A stretch of DNA of 64,000 nucleotides from Aquarana catesbeiana. Taxonomy: Eukaryota; Chordata; Amphibia; Anura; Ranidae. The position numbers and the translations under genes were made by a program. This document shows positions 54,299 through 64,000 of this stretch, piece by piece. The DNA lies in NCBI RefSeq assembly GCF_042186555.1, contig NC_133335.1:177407419-177471418 (forward strand), written 5' to 3'. The notes below the pieces were generated by a model. It saw only the letters and a program-made list of their open reading frames with translations. It was not told where the DNA came from and made no database searches. Positions within the stretch are counted from its first letter, which is position 1. The number at the start of each line of letters is the position of its first letter.

Positions 54299-54406
54299 GA
54301 GCCATAATTGGCCAAAGCCACCCTGGCTTTGGCCAATTACAGCTCTCTGTACAGACGGCGCTGTGATTGGCCAAGCATGTGGGTCATAGTGCATGCTTGG
54401 CCAATC
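54299..54406. repeat. Two adjacent hairpins with ATTGGCCAA words near the hAT right end
   Basis: AATTGGCCAAAGCCACC pairs with CTGGCTTTGGCCAATT, and GATTGGCCAAGCATG pairs with GCATGCTTGGCCAATC. Both stems begin with the same ATTGGCCAA word, giving four copies in about 105 bp, about 165 bp from the terminus. CCAAT-like boxes or transposase sites are possible roles. Confidence 0.8.
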
Positions 54407-54998
54407 ATCAGCCAGCAATGCACTGCGATGCCACAGTGAATTGTGGGCCGTGACGCGCCACTCGAATTTGGCGCGAACGGCCCATATTGTTCGCAATTCG
54501 GCGAACGGTCGTACAGGCGATGTTCGAGTCGAACATGGGTTCGACTCGAACACGAAGCTCATACCTTATAAACAGTAAGTCAAATGAAATAGGAGTTTAG
54601 TATCAAATAATAGTTTTATTCCACATTAGCAACATTTTGCTGTAAAGCCACTGCCCCTCTACCCACAAAGTACTCCAGATACTTTTGCCAGACATCTCAG
54701 GCAGTTTGGGAGGGCAATCCAGCACGGCCACTTTCAAGAGCCGTCATCACAGTTGATTCAGCTGGGCCGGACACAGCAAAGTCAACCTCACTTGAAAGTG
54801 AGGCAAGGTAGCTGCTTGCATTCCTCCTTAAATAATTGTGCAGGATGCAGCAGCACAAGACAACGTGATTCAGCTTGTATTCGGCCAGAATAATTGCTTT
54901 TAGAAAAAGCCTGAACTGACTTGACAGTATTCCAAAAGCGTTCTCTACAACTCTTCGGGCACGAGACAGCCTATAGTTGTAGATCCTCTGCTCTGGGG

Positions 54999-55249
54999 AG
55001 TTTAAAGAATAATTATTTCTGGTACGATAAAAACTATTATCACCAACACACTGGAGTAGCAATGGGAGCGAAATTTACCCCAAGTATAGCCAGACTTTTT
55101 ATGGCCCAGTGGGAGGAGGAAAATGTTTTTCTAAACACACCTGAAGAATTGGTAGTTTATAAAAGATATATCGATGACATTTCCATCCTATGGAAAGGCG
55201 ACGCAGATCGGCTAATATTTTTTCTGGAAAGACTGAACAAGAATAAAAA
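54999..55249 (+). mobile_element. Penelope-like fragment 1 (RT piece)
   Basis: 251 bp, 96-98% identical by eye to 57618-57865. It encodes YHQHTGVAMGAKFTPSIARL, then YKRYIDDISILW with the RT catalytic YIDD. It starts at the same nucleotide as the longer copy and stops abruptly in AATAAAAA. It is flanked by a 150-bp direct repeat of host (Harbinger-A) sequence, 54849-54998 and 55250-55399. Confidence 0.85.
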
Positions 55250-55952
55250 GCAGCACAAGACAACATGATTCAGCTTGTATTCGGCCAGATTAATTGCTTT
55301 TAGAAAAAGCCTGAACTGACTTGACAGTATTCCAAAAACGTTCTCTACAAATCTTCGGGCACGAGACAGCCTATAGTTGTAGATCCTCTGCTCTGGGGTC
55401 AGGTTCCTCATGGGAAAGGGACTCATAAGATGTTCCCCCAGAGCAAAGGCCTCATCTGCAACAAAAACAAAATTGAGGCCCTCCAAATTCTCCTCAGGAG
55501 GTGGCAAGCCTAAGGTGCCATTCTGGAGCCAACAGTAGAATTCTGTCTGGGCAATCACTCTTCCATCCGAGTTGCGTCTGTCTTCCCAACATCAAGGTAC
55601 AGGAATTCATAATTTGCAGACACAACCACTAGTATCACTATACTGCAAAAGCCCTTTTTATAAAAATAATAAGAGCCTGAGTTTGGTGGTGGGACAATAT
55701 GCACATTCTTCCCATCAATAGTCCTAAATCCCACTGATGGGGGAATTGGGAAGCAATGGCCTGCCATTCCTGTAGGTTGGAAGGAAACTGTGGAGTCAAA
55801 AAAAAAAAACTACTACTTTTCCACATAACATTGCAAGCAGATTAGACACAAACATTCTTGGCCAACATAAGTATAACATTTATTTAAATGAGTATTTAAA
55901 GACAAAAGTTTAGGGTAAGCACAAAAATGAAGCTGACAAAATAGATTGTTAA

Positions 55953-57244
55953 CCACTTCCCGACAGGCCTATAACAGAATGACGGCCGGGAAGTGGTTCT
56001 GTTATCCTGACTGGGCATCATATGACGTCCAGCAGGATAACATGCCGGCACATGCCCGTGGGGGTGCGCAGCGCGGCGATTGCGAGTGTGGCTTCTCAGT
56101 CTGATACGCCGCAATGCCGATGGTGATAAGAAGCAAGTGACAGAGGCTTCTTACCACGTGGTCAGCTGTGACCAATCACAGCTGATCATTGCGAGAACCA
56201 GGAAGTGCCAGTAAACGGCATTCCTCCGTTCATGCTAACAGGGAGAGCCAATCGGTGGCTCTCCCTGTCAGAGAGGGGGGGTCTGTGCTGATAATCAGCA
56301 CATTGATTATCGGCACAGCCCCATCAGATGTGCCAATCAGCTGCCAATCAGTGCCCAGCAGTGCCTCAATATTAAAGTCTGCCAGTGCCCACCACAGTGC
56401 CAATCAGTGCCTATCACAGTGCCAATCAGAGCCTACCACAGTGCCAATCAGTGTCCATCCCAATGCCAATAAGTGCCCACCATTAATACCTGTCAGTACC
56501 TGCCCAATCAGTGCCATCTATTAGTGTCCATCAATGCCACCTGTCAGTGCCAATCAGTGCCATCTATCAGTGCCCATCAGTGCCGTCTGTCAGTGCCAAT
56601 CAGTGCCGCCTATTAGTGCTAATCAGTGCCGCCGGTCAGTGCCCATCAGTGCCGCCGGTCAGTGCCCATCAGTGCCGCCTGTCAGTGCCCATCAGTGCCG
56701 CCTGTCAGTGCCCATCAGTGCCGCCTGTCAGTGCCCATCAGTGCCACCTGTCAGTGCCCATTAGTGCCGCCTGTCAATGCCCATCAGTGCCGCCTGTCAG
56801 TGCTTCATATCAGTGCCACCTATTGGTGCCCACCAGTGCTGCATATCAGTGCCGCCTATCAGTGCCCATCTATTCTACATATCAGTGCCCATCAGTGCCA
56901 CCTTATCAGTGCCAACTCATCAGTGCCCATTGGTGCCGCCTCATCGGTGCTGACCAATCAGTGCCCATCAGTGAAGGAGAAAACAACATTTTATAACAGA
57001 AAGGAAGAAAACGTTTTTTCTTTCAAAAATGTTGGTCTTTTTTAGTTTGTTTAGCAAAAAATAAAACCCGCAGAGGTGATCAAATACCACCAAAAGAAAG
57101 CTGTATTTGTGGGAAGAAAATTATAAAAATTTTGTTTGGGTGCAGTGTTGTATGACCACTCAATTGTCATTCAAAGTGCGACAGCACTGAAAGCTCAAAA
57201 TTGTCCTGGGCGGGAAGGGGCGAAAGTGCCTGATATTGAAGTGG
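55953..57244. mobile_element. TTAA-flanked non-autonomous element, unit 2
   Basis: TTAA at 55949-55952 and 57245-57248; ends CCACTTCCCGACAGG and TTGAAGTGG. Duplicate of 12921-14068 but longer because of an expanded CAGTGCC minisatellite (56320-56965). Confidence 0.75.
56320..56965. repeat. CAGTGCC minisatellite, unit 2
   Basis: 15/30-bp units (CATCAGTGCCGCCTGTCAGT) with several very recent-looking identical tandem units at 56640-56780. Confidence 0.9.
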
Positions 57245-57617
57245 TTAAGTTACTAGGCTAGGTGTGTATGGGCCCAGGATAGCAATGAAGAAATTAATAC
57301 AATACATTAGCAAACATTAAATATATAGAATGTGATGTTAAAGGCTAAAACTTACCTGACTATAGTCCTTCTGCAGGACTTGGATGATGGCAGAACAGGT
57401 CTCTGGAATAATGATTCCCAGAGCCTGAGGGGAGATCCCAGTTGTGAACTTAAGGTCCTGGAGACTTCTCCCCGTCGCCAAGTACTGCAGGGTATGGGGG
57501 TAATGGCTTGCCACATGCATGTGTCCTGCTTACTAATATAGGGGGTAAGCAAAGCCAATAGACAGTGAAAGCAGGGGTCCGTTATCCGGAGATAATTCCT
57601 GAAATTATCTCCTGGAG

Positions 57618-58863
57618 TTTAAAGAATAATTATTTCTGGTACGATAAAAACTATTATCACCAACACACTGGAGTAGCAATGGGAGCAAAATTTGCCCCAA
57701 GTATAGCCAGACTTTTTATGGCCCAGTAGGAGGAGGAAAATGTTTTTCTAAACACACCTGAAGAATTGGTAGTTTATAAAAGATATATCGATGACATTTC
57801 GAACCTATGGAAAGGCGACGCAGATCGGCTAATATTTTTTCTGGAAAGACTGAACAAGAATAATAAAAATATAGAATTGTCCTGGGACCTCAGTGAAAAT
57901 AAAGTTACATTCTTAGATCTGGAAATCTTGCAAGAAAACTCCGTACTTAGGTCGCAGATGCATTTTAAGAAAGTCAATAGAAATATCTACCTACCCATAG
58001 AGAGCTGTCACCATAAGAATTGGCTTTTCAATGTACTAAAGGGCCAATTCATATGGTTGAGACGCAATTGCACGGACCTAAATACCTTCTTAGATCAGGC
58101 AGAGAAGGTAGAACTTAAATTTACAAAAAAAGGCTATGATAGCCATTTCATTGAAAAGAAAATAGAAGAGGTGACGGCAATGAACTGGAATTTATTAATT
58201 AGAGATACGCTCAAACAGAAACAATCAATGACGAGAGCACCTTTAATCTTAGACTTCAGTGCTCAGCACAAGAAGATAGACAGAATTATTAAACGCCATT
58301 GGCATATACTCCTAGCAGACAAACAACTACAAGAGTCCCTACCTTTGAACCCCAGATTTCTATATAAAAGAGCACCAACGATCCGAGACAAAGTGGTGAG
58401 GAACGTACTAGATCCACCGAAAAAAACTTTTTTAATGGAAAAATCTTCTACCCATGTAAGAGATGCTTTGCCTGCCTAAGTACAGGAGACACATATGAGG
58501 TAAAAAAACTTCATATGCTGTAATACAGAAGGAGCTGTGTACGCCCTTGAGTGTAGCTGCAGGCTCCAATACATTGGCCACACAAAAAGACCCCTTAGGG
58601 TGCGAATTAAAGAGCATGTCCAGAATATCATCAATGGATATGATAAACATAGTGTTTCGAAACATTTCTTGCTATGCCATAACAAAAACCCCACCCATCT
58701 CCAATTTTGGGGAATTGAACCTTACATTAGACACTGGCGGGGGGGTCACAAAGTTAGGACCTTAAGTCAGGCAGAGTCCAAATGGATATTTATACTAGAC
58801 ACATTCGCGCCAAGAGGCCTAAATATTGAATTCGATCTGAACTGCTTTCTCAGCGATTTCTGA
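57618..58863 (+). pseudogene. Penelope RT + GIY-YIG endonuclease pseudogene
   Basis: The RT portion has YHQHTGVAMGAKFAPSIARL, then a TAG where fragment 1 reads TGG (57727-57729), then YKRYIDDISNLW (catalytic YIDD), SWDLSENKVTFLDLEI and the long helical C-terminus to 58479. After a frameshift comes a cysteine cluster (PCKRCFACLSTGD, near 58450) and the endonuclease from 58537: ALECSCRLQYIGHTKRPLRV (the Y-IG pair), RIKEHVQNIINGYD and ESKWIFILDTFAPRGLNIEF. GIY-YIG fused to RT defines Penelope-like elements. The catalytic RT N-terminal half is missing. Confidence 0.9.
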
Positions 58864-59365
58864 CCATTTTAAATCTATCGATATCTAATATAATACAATA
58901 TCCAAGCTCTCCCCAGCTTGATGTAGAATGCTGGTAGACTTTTGCCTATTTAATAATCGCTGGGTAACGACATGAGTATCAGGGCCTTTGTGGTATTCTT
59001 TCATTATTCGTGTGTGCGTATATTAATCCACAAGCCCCACCGTGCACCTTATCACACCCCTTCTCTTTTCATTTTGTCTGCAATGTATTGACCTATCCCT
59101 TAATATTTGCATGATGCACTTTGAATCGTGATAATTTTAAAAAGTTATTATGTTATCCATACTGTCACTTAATTTCACCGTTATGTGCCCTGGATAGTTT
59201 ATAGTAATCTGTATGCATATTTACAATCATGATGCTCTTTTATGTTATTCTAACCTATTATGTATACCGTCATCAATGTTATGGCCTATCCTATCCCGTC
59301 AGCCTTTACCAAAAGAATGAATTAACTTGCATAATGATCTTCCCCCTGCAAAAATATTTCAATCA
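58864..59365. other. Penelope 3' non-coding region
   Basis: AT-rich sequence after the endonuclease stop, no gene recognised. Confidence 0.5.
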
Positions 59366-59379
59366 ATTTTTTTTTTTTT

Positions 59380-60079
59380 GCTTTCAAATAATTTTATTTT
59401 GTAGATAAAAGAATCATACAGATCAACAACCGATAAGACACATATACCTTATACAATCTCAGTAGTTACATACTTCAAAGTGACGATATCTGACTTTCCC
59501 TTACGGGGACCGTTATAAACAAGAAATAAAGTAACAAATTACAAAATAACAATAGAATAGGAATAATGGTATTAGAGGCGCGTGTCGATGAACACATTAG
59601 AGTCATAATAGGGCTAATAAGCATCCCAGTGTGGTGTAGAATTTAAGAGATGACCCCAGAAAAAAGGGATCTAAACTCAGACCCTGCGCCTCTCGACAGA
59701 CCACCCCAAAGGGAACACACTGTGGCCTGCTTGGTAGGCCCGGGATCAAGGCTCCTGTATCATTGCATCAATATTACTGCTGACCCCACACTAAGTCACT
59801 CGCCCCCTGCAATCTGTCTATGATGTTTGCGCACAAGTGGCCTGACCTGTAACATGCCTCTCAGCCTAGTGCATTCAGGTAAGACTATTTCAGTAAAAAT
59901 AAAATTATAACTTCAAGGAAAATAAAAAACAAACGCCCAAAACAGGGCAAATTCTGAGAAAACTTGTCCCTTATCATCCTATAGTGGAGACAAGAGAGTC
60001 TCCGGAAAAGAGAAAGGAAGAAGTGTTAGAGAAGAGGGGTAGATAAGGGGGGGGATACTCTGCAGGAGATTCCAACTCA
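59380..60079 (-). other. L1 3' UTR
   Basis: About 700 bp between the ORF2 stop and the A tail with no ORF. Includes a CCCCCCCTTATCTACCC-type tract near 60040. Confidence 0.55.
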
Positions 60080-63000
60080 CTAAGGAGCTTGTAGTGTAAC
60101 CGGAAACAAGGGAACATTACAGTATTTGGCCCATGGCTCCCAAATAGCAAAGAATATTTCGCTTTTGTCATTTATTTTAGCTACGATTTGTTCCTGTGCC
60201 ATTATCCACAACACCTTCCTCTTAAAACCCTGGAACGAAACTCTAGGTTTCTTCCAGGACTTCGCTAATGAAGCCTTAGCTGCTAAGAGGATAAAGAAAA
60301 TTAACTTCTGTGAAAATTTAGAAAAAGTCCTGATCTTCCCATTAAGAAGGGCAATGGAAGGGGGTAAATTGTTTGCTGTAAAACAGTACTGATTGTGCGG
60401 AAGACTTTTCCCCAGAATGATCTGATTCAAGGGCAAGTCCACCATATGTGTATCATGGTCCCCTCCATCTCACAGCCCCTGAAGCACAGTTGGGAAGACC
60501 CTGGAAAAATGACAGAAATGCGAGCGGGAACATAATACCACCGTGTTATGACTTTTACACTGGCTTCTATCAATGAGATGTTTTGTATACCTTTGAATGA
60601 TCTTTCAAACCTGATATACCAGTCCTGCAACGTCAAAGAGCTGTCTAAGTCCACTTCCCAAGGCCGAGCGTATCCTGGCCTCTCTGATGAGGATTTTAAG
60701 GCGGTATAAATTAGAGAAATTCCTCCCCTCTGGACTTCAGTATTGGAGCACCAATATTCAAATGGAGTCAGAGAGGGCTTTTCTTGATTTTGATTCCAAA
60801 TGGAATGTAGGTAGTGGTGGATATTGGAGAATCTGAAAATCTCAGATTCAGGCATATCTAACTCGTTCTGACAGTGGGTCAATGTGATCGGACCTTTGGG
60901 GGAGAGAAAGTGACCAATGCTATATAGGCCTTTATCTGTCCACCATTTATAGGCCCTGATTACCATCCCTGGCAGGAAAGCTGGGTTATGGAATAGGTGA
61001 GCTAGCGGTCTGATAGGTGAGATTAGGTTAAGATGTGAAATAAGTTTTGTACACAAGGCTATAGAATGGCAAAGGGTGGGCGACAGTATGCCTGGCCTAT
61101 CCTTAGGGTCACACCAGAGAAGATAGTCAATAACGTTCCGAGGGGTAGCCTGTCTTTCTAATGATAGCCAACTTGGCTTAGGACCTCTTACAAAAGCCAT
61201 CGAAATTTGGGAGAGTTGGGCTGCTGATAATATTGCCAAAAGTCTGGGAGACCGAGTCCTCCCTGACTTTTTAGACGGTAAAGAATACTGGATGGGCATC
61301 TGTAACCTCTTCGACCCCAGATGAAGCAGACAATCTCCGATTGAAATTTGAGGAGGGTCGTTTTCTTAATCGGGATAGGGAGTGAGCGAAAAAGATATAA
61401 GAGGCAGGGGAGAAGGGTCATCTTGACGGCATGAATTCTGCCCAGCCAGGACAAACCACATCTGGCCCACTTATCCAAGTCCTCTCTACATTTACGAAAC
61501 ATGGGGGGGTAATTAGCACCAAACAGCCTTTGGATGTCTGAGGTTATGTTGATGCCTAAGTAGGGAATTTCCGTGGACGCGATGGATTTAGTCATATTGT
61601 CCTTTAAGCCAGAAACTGTGCTAAAATCTTGGAGGATCTTATAGATCATAGGGGTGGAGACGAGAGGGGAGGTGATATATAGGAGAAGGTCATCCGCATA
61701 AAGCGCACATTTATGCTCCTGTTCACCGCATTGAACCCCTTAACATCTGGGTTGGCTCTGATCGCTACAGCCAGTGACTCAATTGCTATCGCAAAGAGGA
61801 GGGGGGAGAGTGGGCATCCCTGCCTGGTCCCCCGACCGATAGGGAACGGTTCTGAATACCTCCCCAAGAGACGGACCTGGGCAGATGGAGTCGAGTAAAG
61901 GGACTTAATGTAGCTCAGGAAGAAGGGACCAAATCCCCATCTTTGTAATATGTCAGATAAGTATTCCCAGTCAACAGAGTCAAATGCCTTATGTAAGTCG
62001 ATGGAGAGGAGGAAGCCCCTCTGCAGTGAGCCCCCGTCCCATCCCGATTTGAGCAGAGATATGATATCTATTGTTCTACGTATTTGGTCTGGTCCCTGTC
62101 TGCCAGGGATGAAGCCCACCTGATCGTTATGAACATATTTAGAGATGAAGCTCACCATCCTATTCGCTAGAATTTTAGTCAGAATTTTGATATCGTTGTT
62201 ATTAAGTGATATGGGCCTGTAGTTACCTAGCTCACTTGAACCTTTCCCCGGCTTTGGGATCACCGAAATATATGCTGAATTAAGATCAGGTCCCAGGAGG
62301 GCTCCATGCCTGAGGGAGTTGAAAAACTTAGTTAGGTGGGGGGCAAGGCTAGGGGCAAACTTTTTGTAATACCCCGTAGAGAGGCCATCTGGTCCCGGGG
62401 CAGAATCCGTTTTAAGAGATCCAATCGTATCCAACACTTCCTCCACCGAGATTGTGTCCTCAAGAAGTTCCCTATGTTCCTTGGTCAAAGCTGGAAGAGG
62501 TAAGTCCCTGAGGAAACGATCCCTTTGCTTTGGTGACAGGAGCTTCCATAATTTTTGTAGGGTTGTGTCAGGTCTCCTGATAGTGTTTTGATTTTGGGGA
62601 ATGCTAAAGAGTGTTGTTTTGGGTTGAGTTTGGCTGCTAGTCTGGAGCCCATCCGGTCTGATTGGTAATGGAATTTAGCTCCTGTCCAGCTTAAGTGTTT
62701 TTCAGCTGCAGAAGTCAAAGCTAGGTTAAGGATAGTCCTGGATTTGTCAAGGGTCTCTAAAGAGTCAGATGTGGGTAACCTCTTATGTGCTTTAGCCGCT
62801 GCCCTGTAGTCTGATGTGAGTTTGAGAATGTCAGCTTTATAGGCTGCTCTGAGATGAGAAGATAAACTAATTATGTGGCCCCTAATAACCGATTTATGGG
62901 CTGCCCAAACGGTGGAGGGGGAAACCTCCCCCGTCTGGTTAGTTCGAAAGTAGTCTTTTATGGCCGCTGCTATGCCCAGACAATTTATTGGATCACTAAG

Positions 63001-63767
63001 GAGAGACTCTTGTCATCTTCAACGTGGCGGGCCCTTAGAGGGTCCTACTTTCTGGGCCACTACCAAGACCATCGCGTGATCTGACAGCGGGGAATCAATA
63101 ATCCGAGAGTTTAGGACAAGCGGGATAGTGCGCGAGCGTGTAAAGATGTGGTCTATCCTGGCGAAGGAATTATGAGGAGCCGAGAAGTGGGTGTAATCTT
63201 TTTTGTGTGGATTCGCCTCCCTCCATAAATCGACCAAACCCTCCTCAAACAGGAGAGCCGCTATTCTAGTACTCTGTTTGGACGGAGATTTAGATTTCCC
63301 ATTGGCTAGTCTGTCAAGTGCGGAGTCGAAGGCGATGTTCGAGTCCCCTCCAATAAACATTGTACCTTTAAGGTGAGCTTGTAATTTTTTGAACAACAGG
63401 TCAAAGAACTTTCTTTGGCCTCTATTAGGCGCGTAATACGAAACAAACGTATATAGTTCCCCATCAATGTAGCCCGACACTAGCAGGAAACGCCCCTGGG
63501 GATCAACTATCTTCTCTGGTTGAGAAACATTCAAATGTTTGGCAAAGCAGATGGCCACCCCCTTGGTTTTGTTTTCAGCTGAGGCCAAGAAGAATTGGGG
63601 ATAATTTTGATGGAGAAATGAGGGTTTGTAGCTCACTGGGAAATGCGTTTCTTTCAGGACGTCAGTGTGCATAGAGTGGTAGGACTGAAAACTCTTTCTG
63701 CGTTTAAGCCTTGGGTGTTGTGTGATATAATTCTAAGAGGAAGCTTCCGATCTTTTAAGCTAGCCAT
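60080..63767 (-). pseudogene. L1 ORF2: endonuclease-reverse transcriptase, broken
   Basis: ATG at 63767 (MASLKDRKLPLRIISHNTQG). APE endonuclease motifs follow a frameshift near 63660: LKETHF, FIGGDSNIAFDSALD, FARIDHIF, SDHAMVLV. RT: APGPDGLSTGYYKKFAP, YRPISLNNNDIKILTKILAN, QVGFIPGRQGPDQ, DLHKAFDSVDWEYL, GTRQGCPLSPLLFAIAIESL, and YADDLLLY near 61690 after another frameshift. C-terminus: SWLGRIHAVKMTLLPCLLYL, knuckle CFRGCEMEGTMIHIWWTC, then KASLAKSWKKP to a stop at 60080. At least five frame breaks, so this copy is dead. Confidence 0.9.
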
Positions 63768-64000
63768 AGTCCAGAGGGGAGTGAACTGTCATCCCATACC
63801 GCGACTTACCGACTCCCAAGGAGCGTAAATGATTTCGGTAATCCACTTGAGAAGCATGGTGTCCGCTAGAGCCTGGGATGAGGAGCCTAAGCTGTCCCTT
63901 GAGTCCGGTAGAACCTATAAAAGAGTACAGGAGGGTAAAAAGAGAGGGGAGAGAGAGAGCGGAGAGAATAAAGAGAAGAGCGATTAAAGTTGTGCAATGA
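63768..64000 (-). other. Sequence upstream of L1 ORF2
   Basis: No ORF visible; purine-rich on the plus strand (AGAGAGGGGAGAGAGAGAGC near 63940). Probably the inter-ORF region; the window ends here. Confidence 0.5.

Larger units (their letters stand above)
32373..54567 (-). mobile_element. 22.2-kb hAT transposon carrying nested L1 and Harbinger
   Basis: Exact 8-bp direct repeat ATAAACAG flanks it (32365-32372, 54568-54575); unit 1 shows the single empty copy. Termini TAGGGATGAGC and GCTCATACCTT match as inverted repeats at 9 of 11 positions. Removing the L1 (32784-39666) and Harbinger-B (40187-47346) leaves about 8.1 kb: left non-coding region, 125-bp repeats, BED-hAT transposase pseudogene on the minus strand, 45-bp repeat array and a hairpin-rich right end. 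Confidence 0.93.
54590..57600 (-). pseudogene. Harbinger-A transposase pseudogene, unit 2
   Basis: Same exons as 11948-14764: 3' exon pieces at 54697-54998 and 55250-55795 (YNYRLSRARRVVENAFGILS, KFVFVADEAFALGEH-like, TIDGKNVHIVPPPNSG) and 5' exon at 57340-57600 (TPYISKQDTCMWQAITP, SLQDLKFTTGISPQALGIII). It is disrupted by the Penelope fragment, which sits between two copies of a 150-bp exon segment, and by a deletion removing QRLVAT-type residues near 57495. Its start exon is cut off at 57617. Confidence 0.85.
54568..57617. mobile_element. Harbinger-A, unit 2 copy, segment 3
   Basis: Resumes exactly at the hAT target (ATAAACAG) and matches 11913-14592. Holds the transposase pseudogene, the TTAA-flanked element and a Penelope fragment. 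Stops at CTCCTGGAG where the longer Penelope piece begins. Confidence 0.87.
57618..59365 (+). mobile_element. Penelope-like element, 5'-truncated
   Basis: Starts inside the RT domain immediately after Harbinger-A CTCCTGGAG. Contains the RT 3' half, a linker with a CxxCxxC-type cluster, a GIY-YIG endonuclease and about 500 bp of 3' untranslated sequence. The right end is masked by the following L1 (T run at 59366-59379), so its target duplication cannot be read. Confidence 0.85.
59366..64000 (-). mobile_element. L1-like LINE, 3' part (continues past window)
   Basis: A-tail on the minus strand (T run 59366-59379), 3' UTR 59380-60079, ORF2 60080-63767, then upstream sequence to the window end where ORF1 would be expected farther on. 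It is a different lineage from the 32784-39666 L1 (little similarity outside motifs). Confidence 0.88.

Noticed and set aside
56511..57045. Plus-strand ORFs rich in SAHQCRLSVPIS repeats (also 13157-13869)
   Set aside because: Translation of the CAGTGCC minisatellite inside a non-autonomous element; multiple frames are open at once.
59366..59380. Penelope 3' poly(T) as the element's own end
   Set aside because: The T run is better explained as the A tail of the minus-strand L1 that follows, because L1 3' UTR and ORF2 C-terminus continue from it.

Overview
This is vertebrate nuclear DNA made almost entirely of transposable elements. No host gene, rRNA, tRNA or CRISPR array is seen. The mix points to an amphibian, most likely a ranoid frog: Tc1/mariner, hAT, three-gene PIF/Harbinger elements, DIRS-type gag, Tx1/L1-like LINEs, a Penelope-like element, and TTAA-flanked CCACTTCC-ended repeats rich in CAGTGCC minisatellite. 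The organism call is an inference from repeat families I recognise, not from a search.

Layout. (1) Bases 1-17401 and 17402-57617 are two tandem copies of one older TE-rich segment. Order in unit 1: L1 fragment, Tc1, G-rich minisatellite, non-autonomous hAT (3590-4752), DIRS gag fragment, lone hAT end (7199-7346), Harbinger-A (7347-15228), L1 fragment. (2) Unit 2 (from 17402) has the same order but received later insertions missing from unit 1: a fold-back element (21937-22702), a deleted LTR retroelement (27985-29679), a TTA-flanked MITE (31597-31858), a 22.2 kb hAT composite (32373-54567) and two Penelope pieces (54999-55249, 57618-59365). (3) The hAT composite lies between 8-bp ATAAACAG duplications. 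It carries a full-length L1 (32784-39666, 11-bp target duplication) and a Harbinger-B element (40187-47346, TTA duplication). Its own transposase (48459-51709) is broken, and it has a 2.1 kb array of 45-bp repeats. (4) From 59380 to the window end is another L1 on the minus strand.

Functional highlight. Harbinger-B has a spliced, open DDE transposase (402 aa), a spliced, open MADF-domain gene (234 aa) and a SANT/Myb-like gene, within matched termini. MADF and SANT are divergent and share a promoter. SANT and transposase converge on paired long hairpins that also occur, with recognisable motifs, in the diverged Harbinger-A family. The shared three-gene layout suggests a transposition module with two DNA-binding helper proteins. 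An inverted copy of the MADF exon lies downstream of that gene, so its transcripts could fold into dsRNA.

The nesting gives a relative chronology: old Tc1/DIRS/Harbinger-A/L1 layers, then tandem duplication, then unit-2 insertions including hAT, then L1 and Harbinger-B into the hAT.
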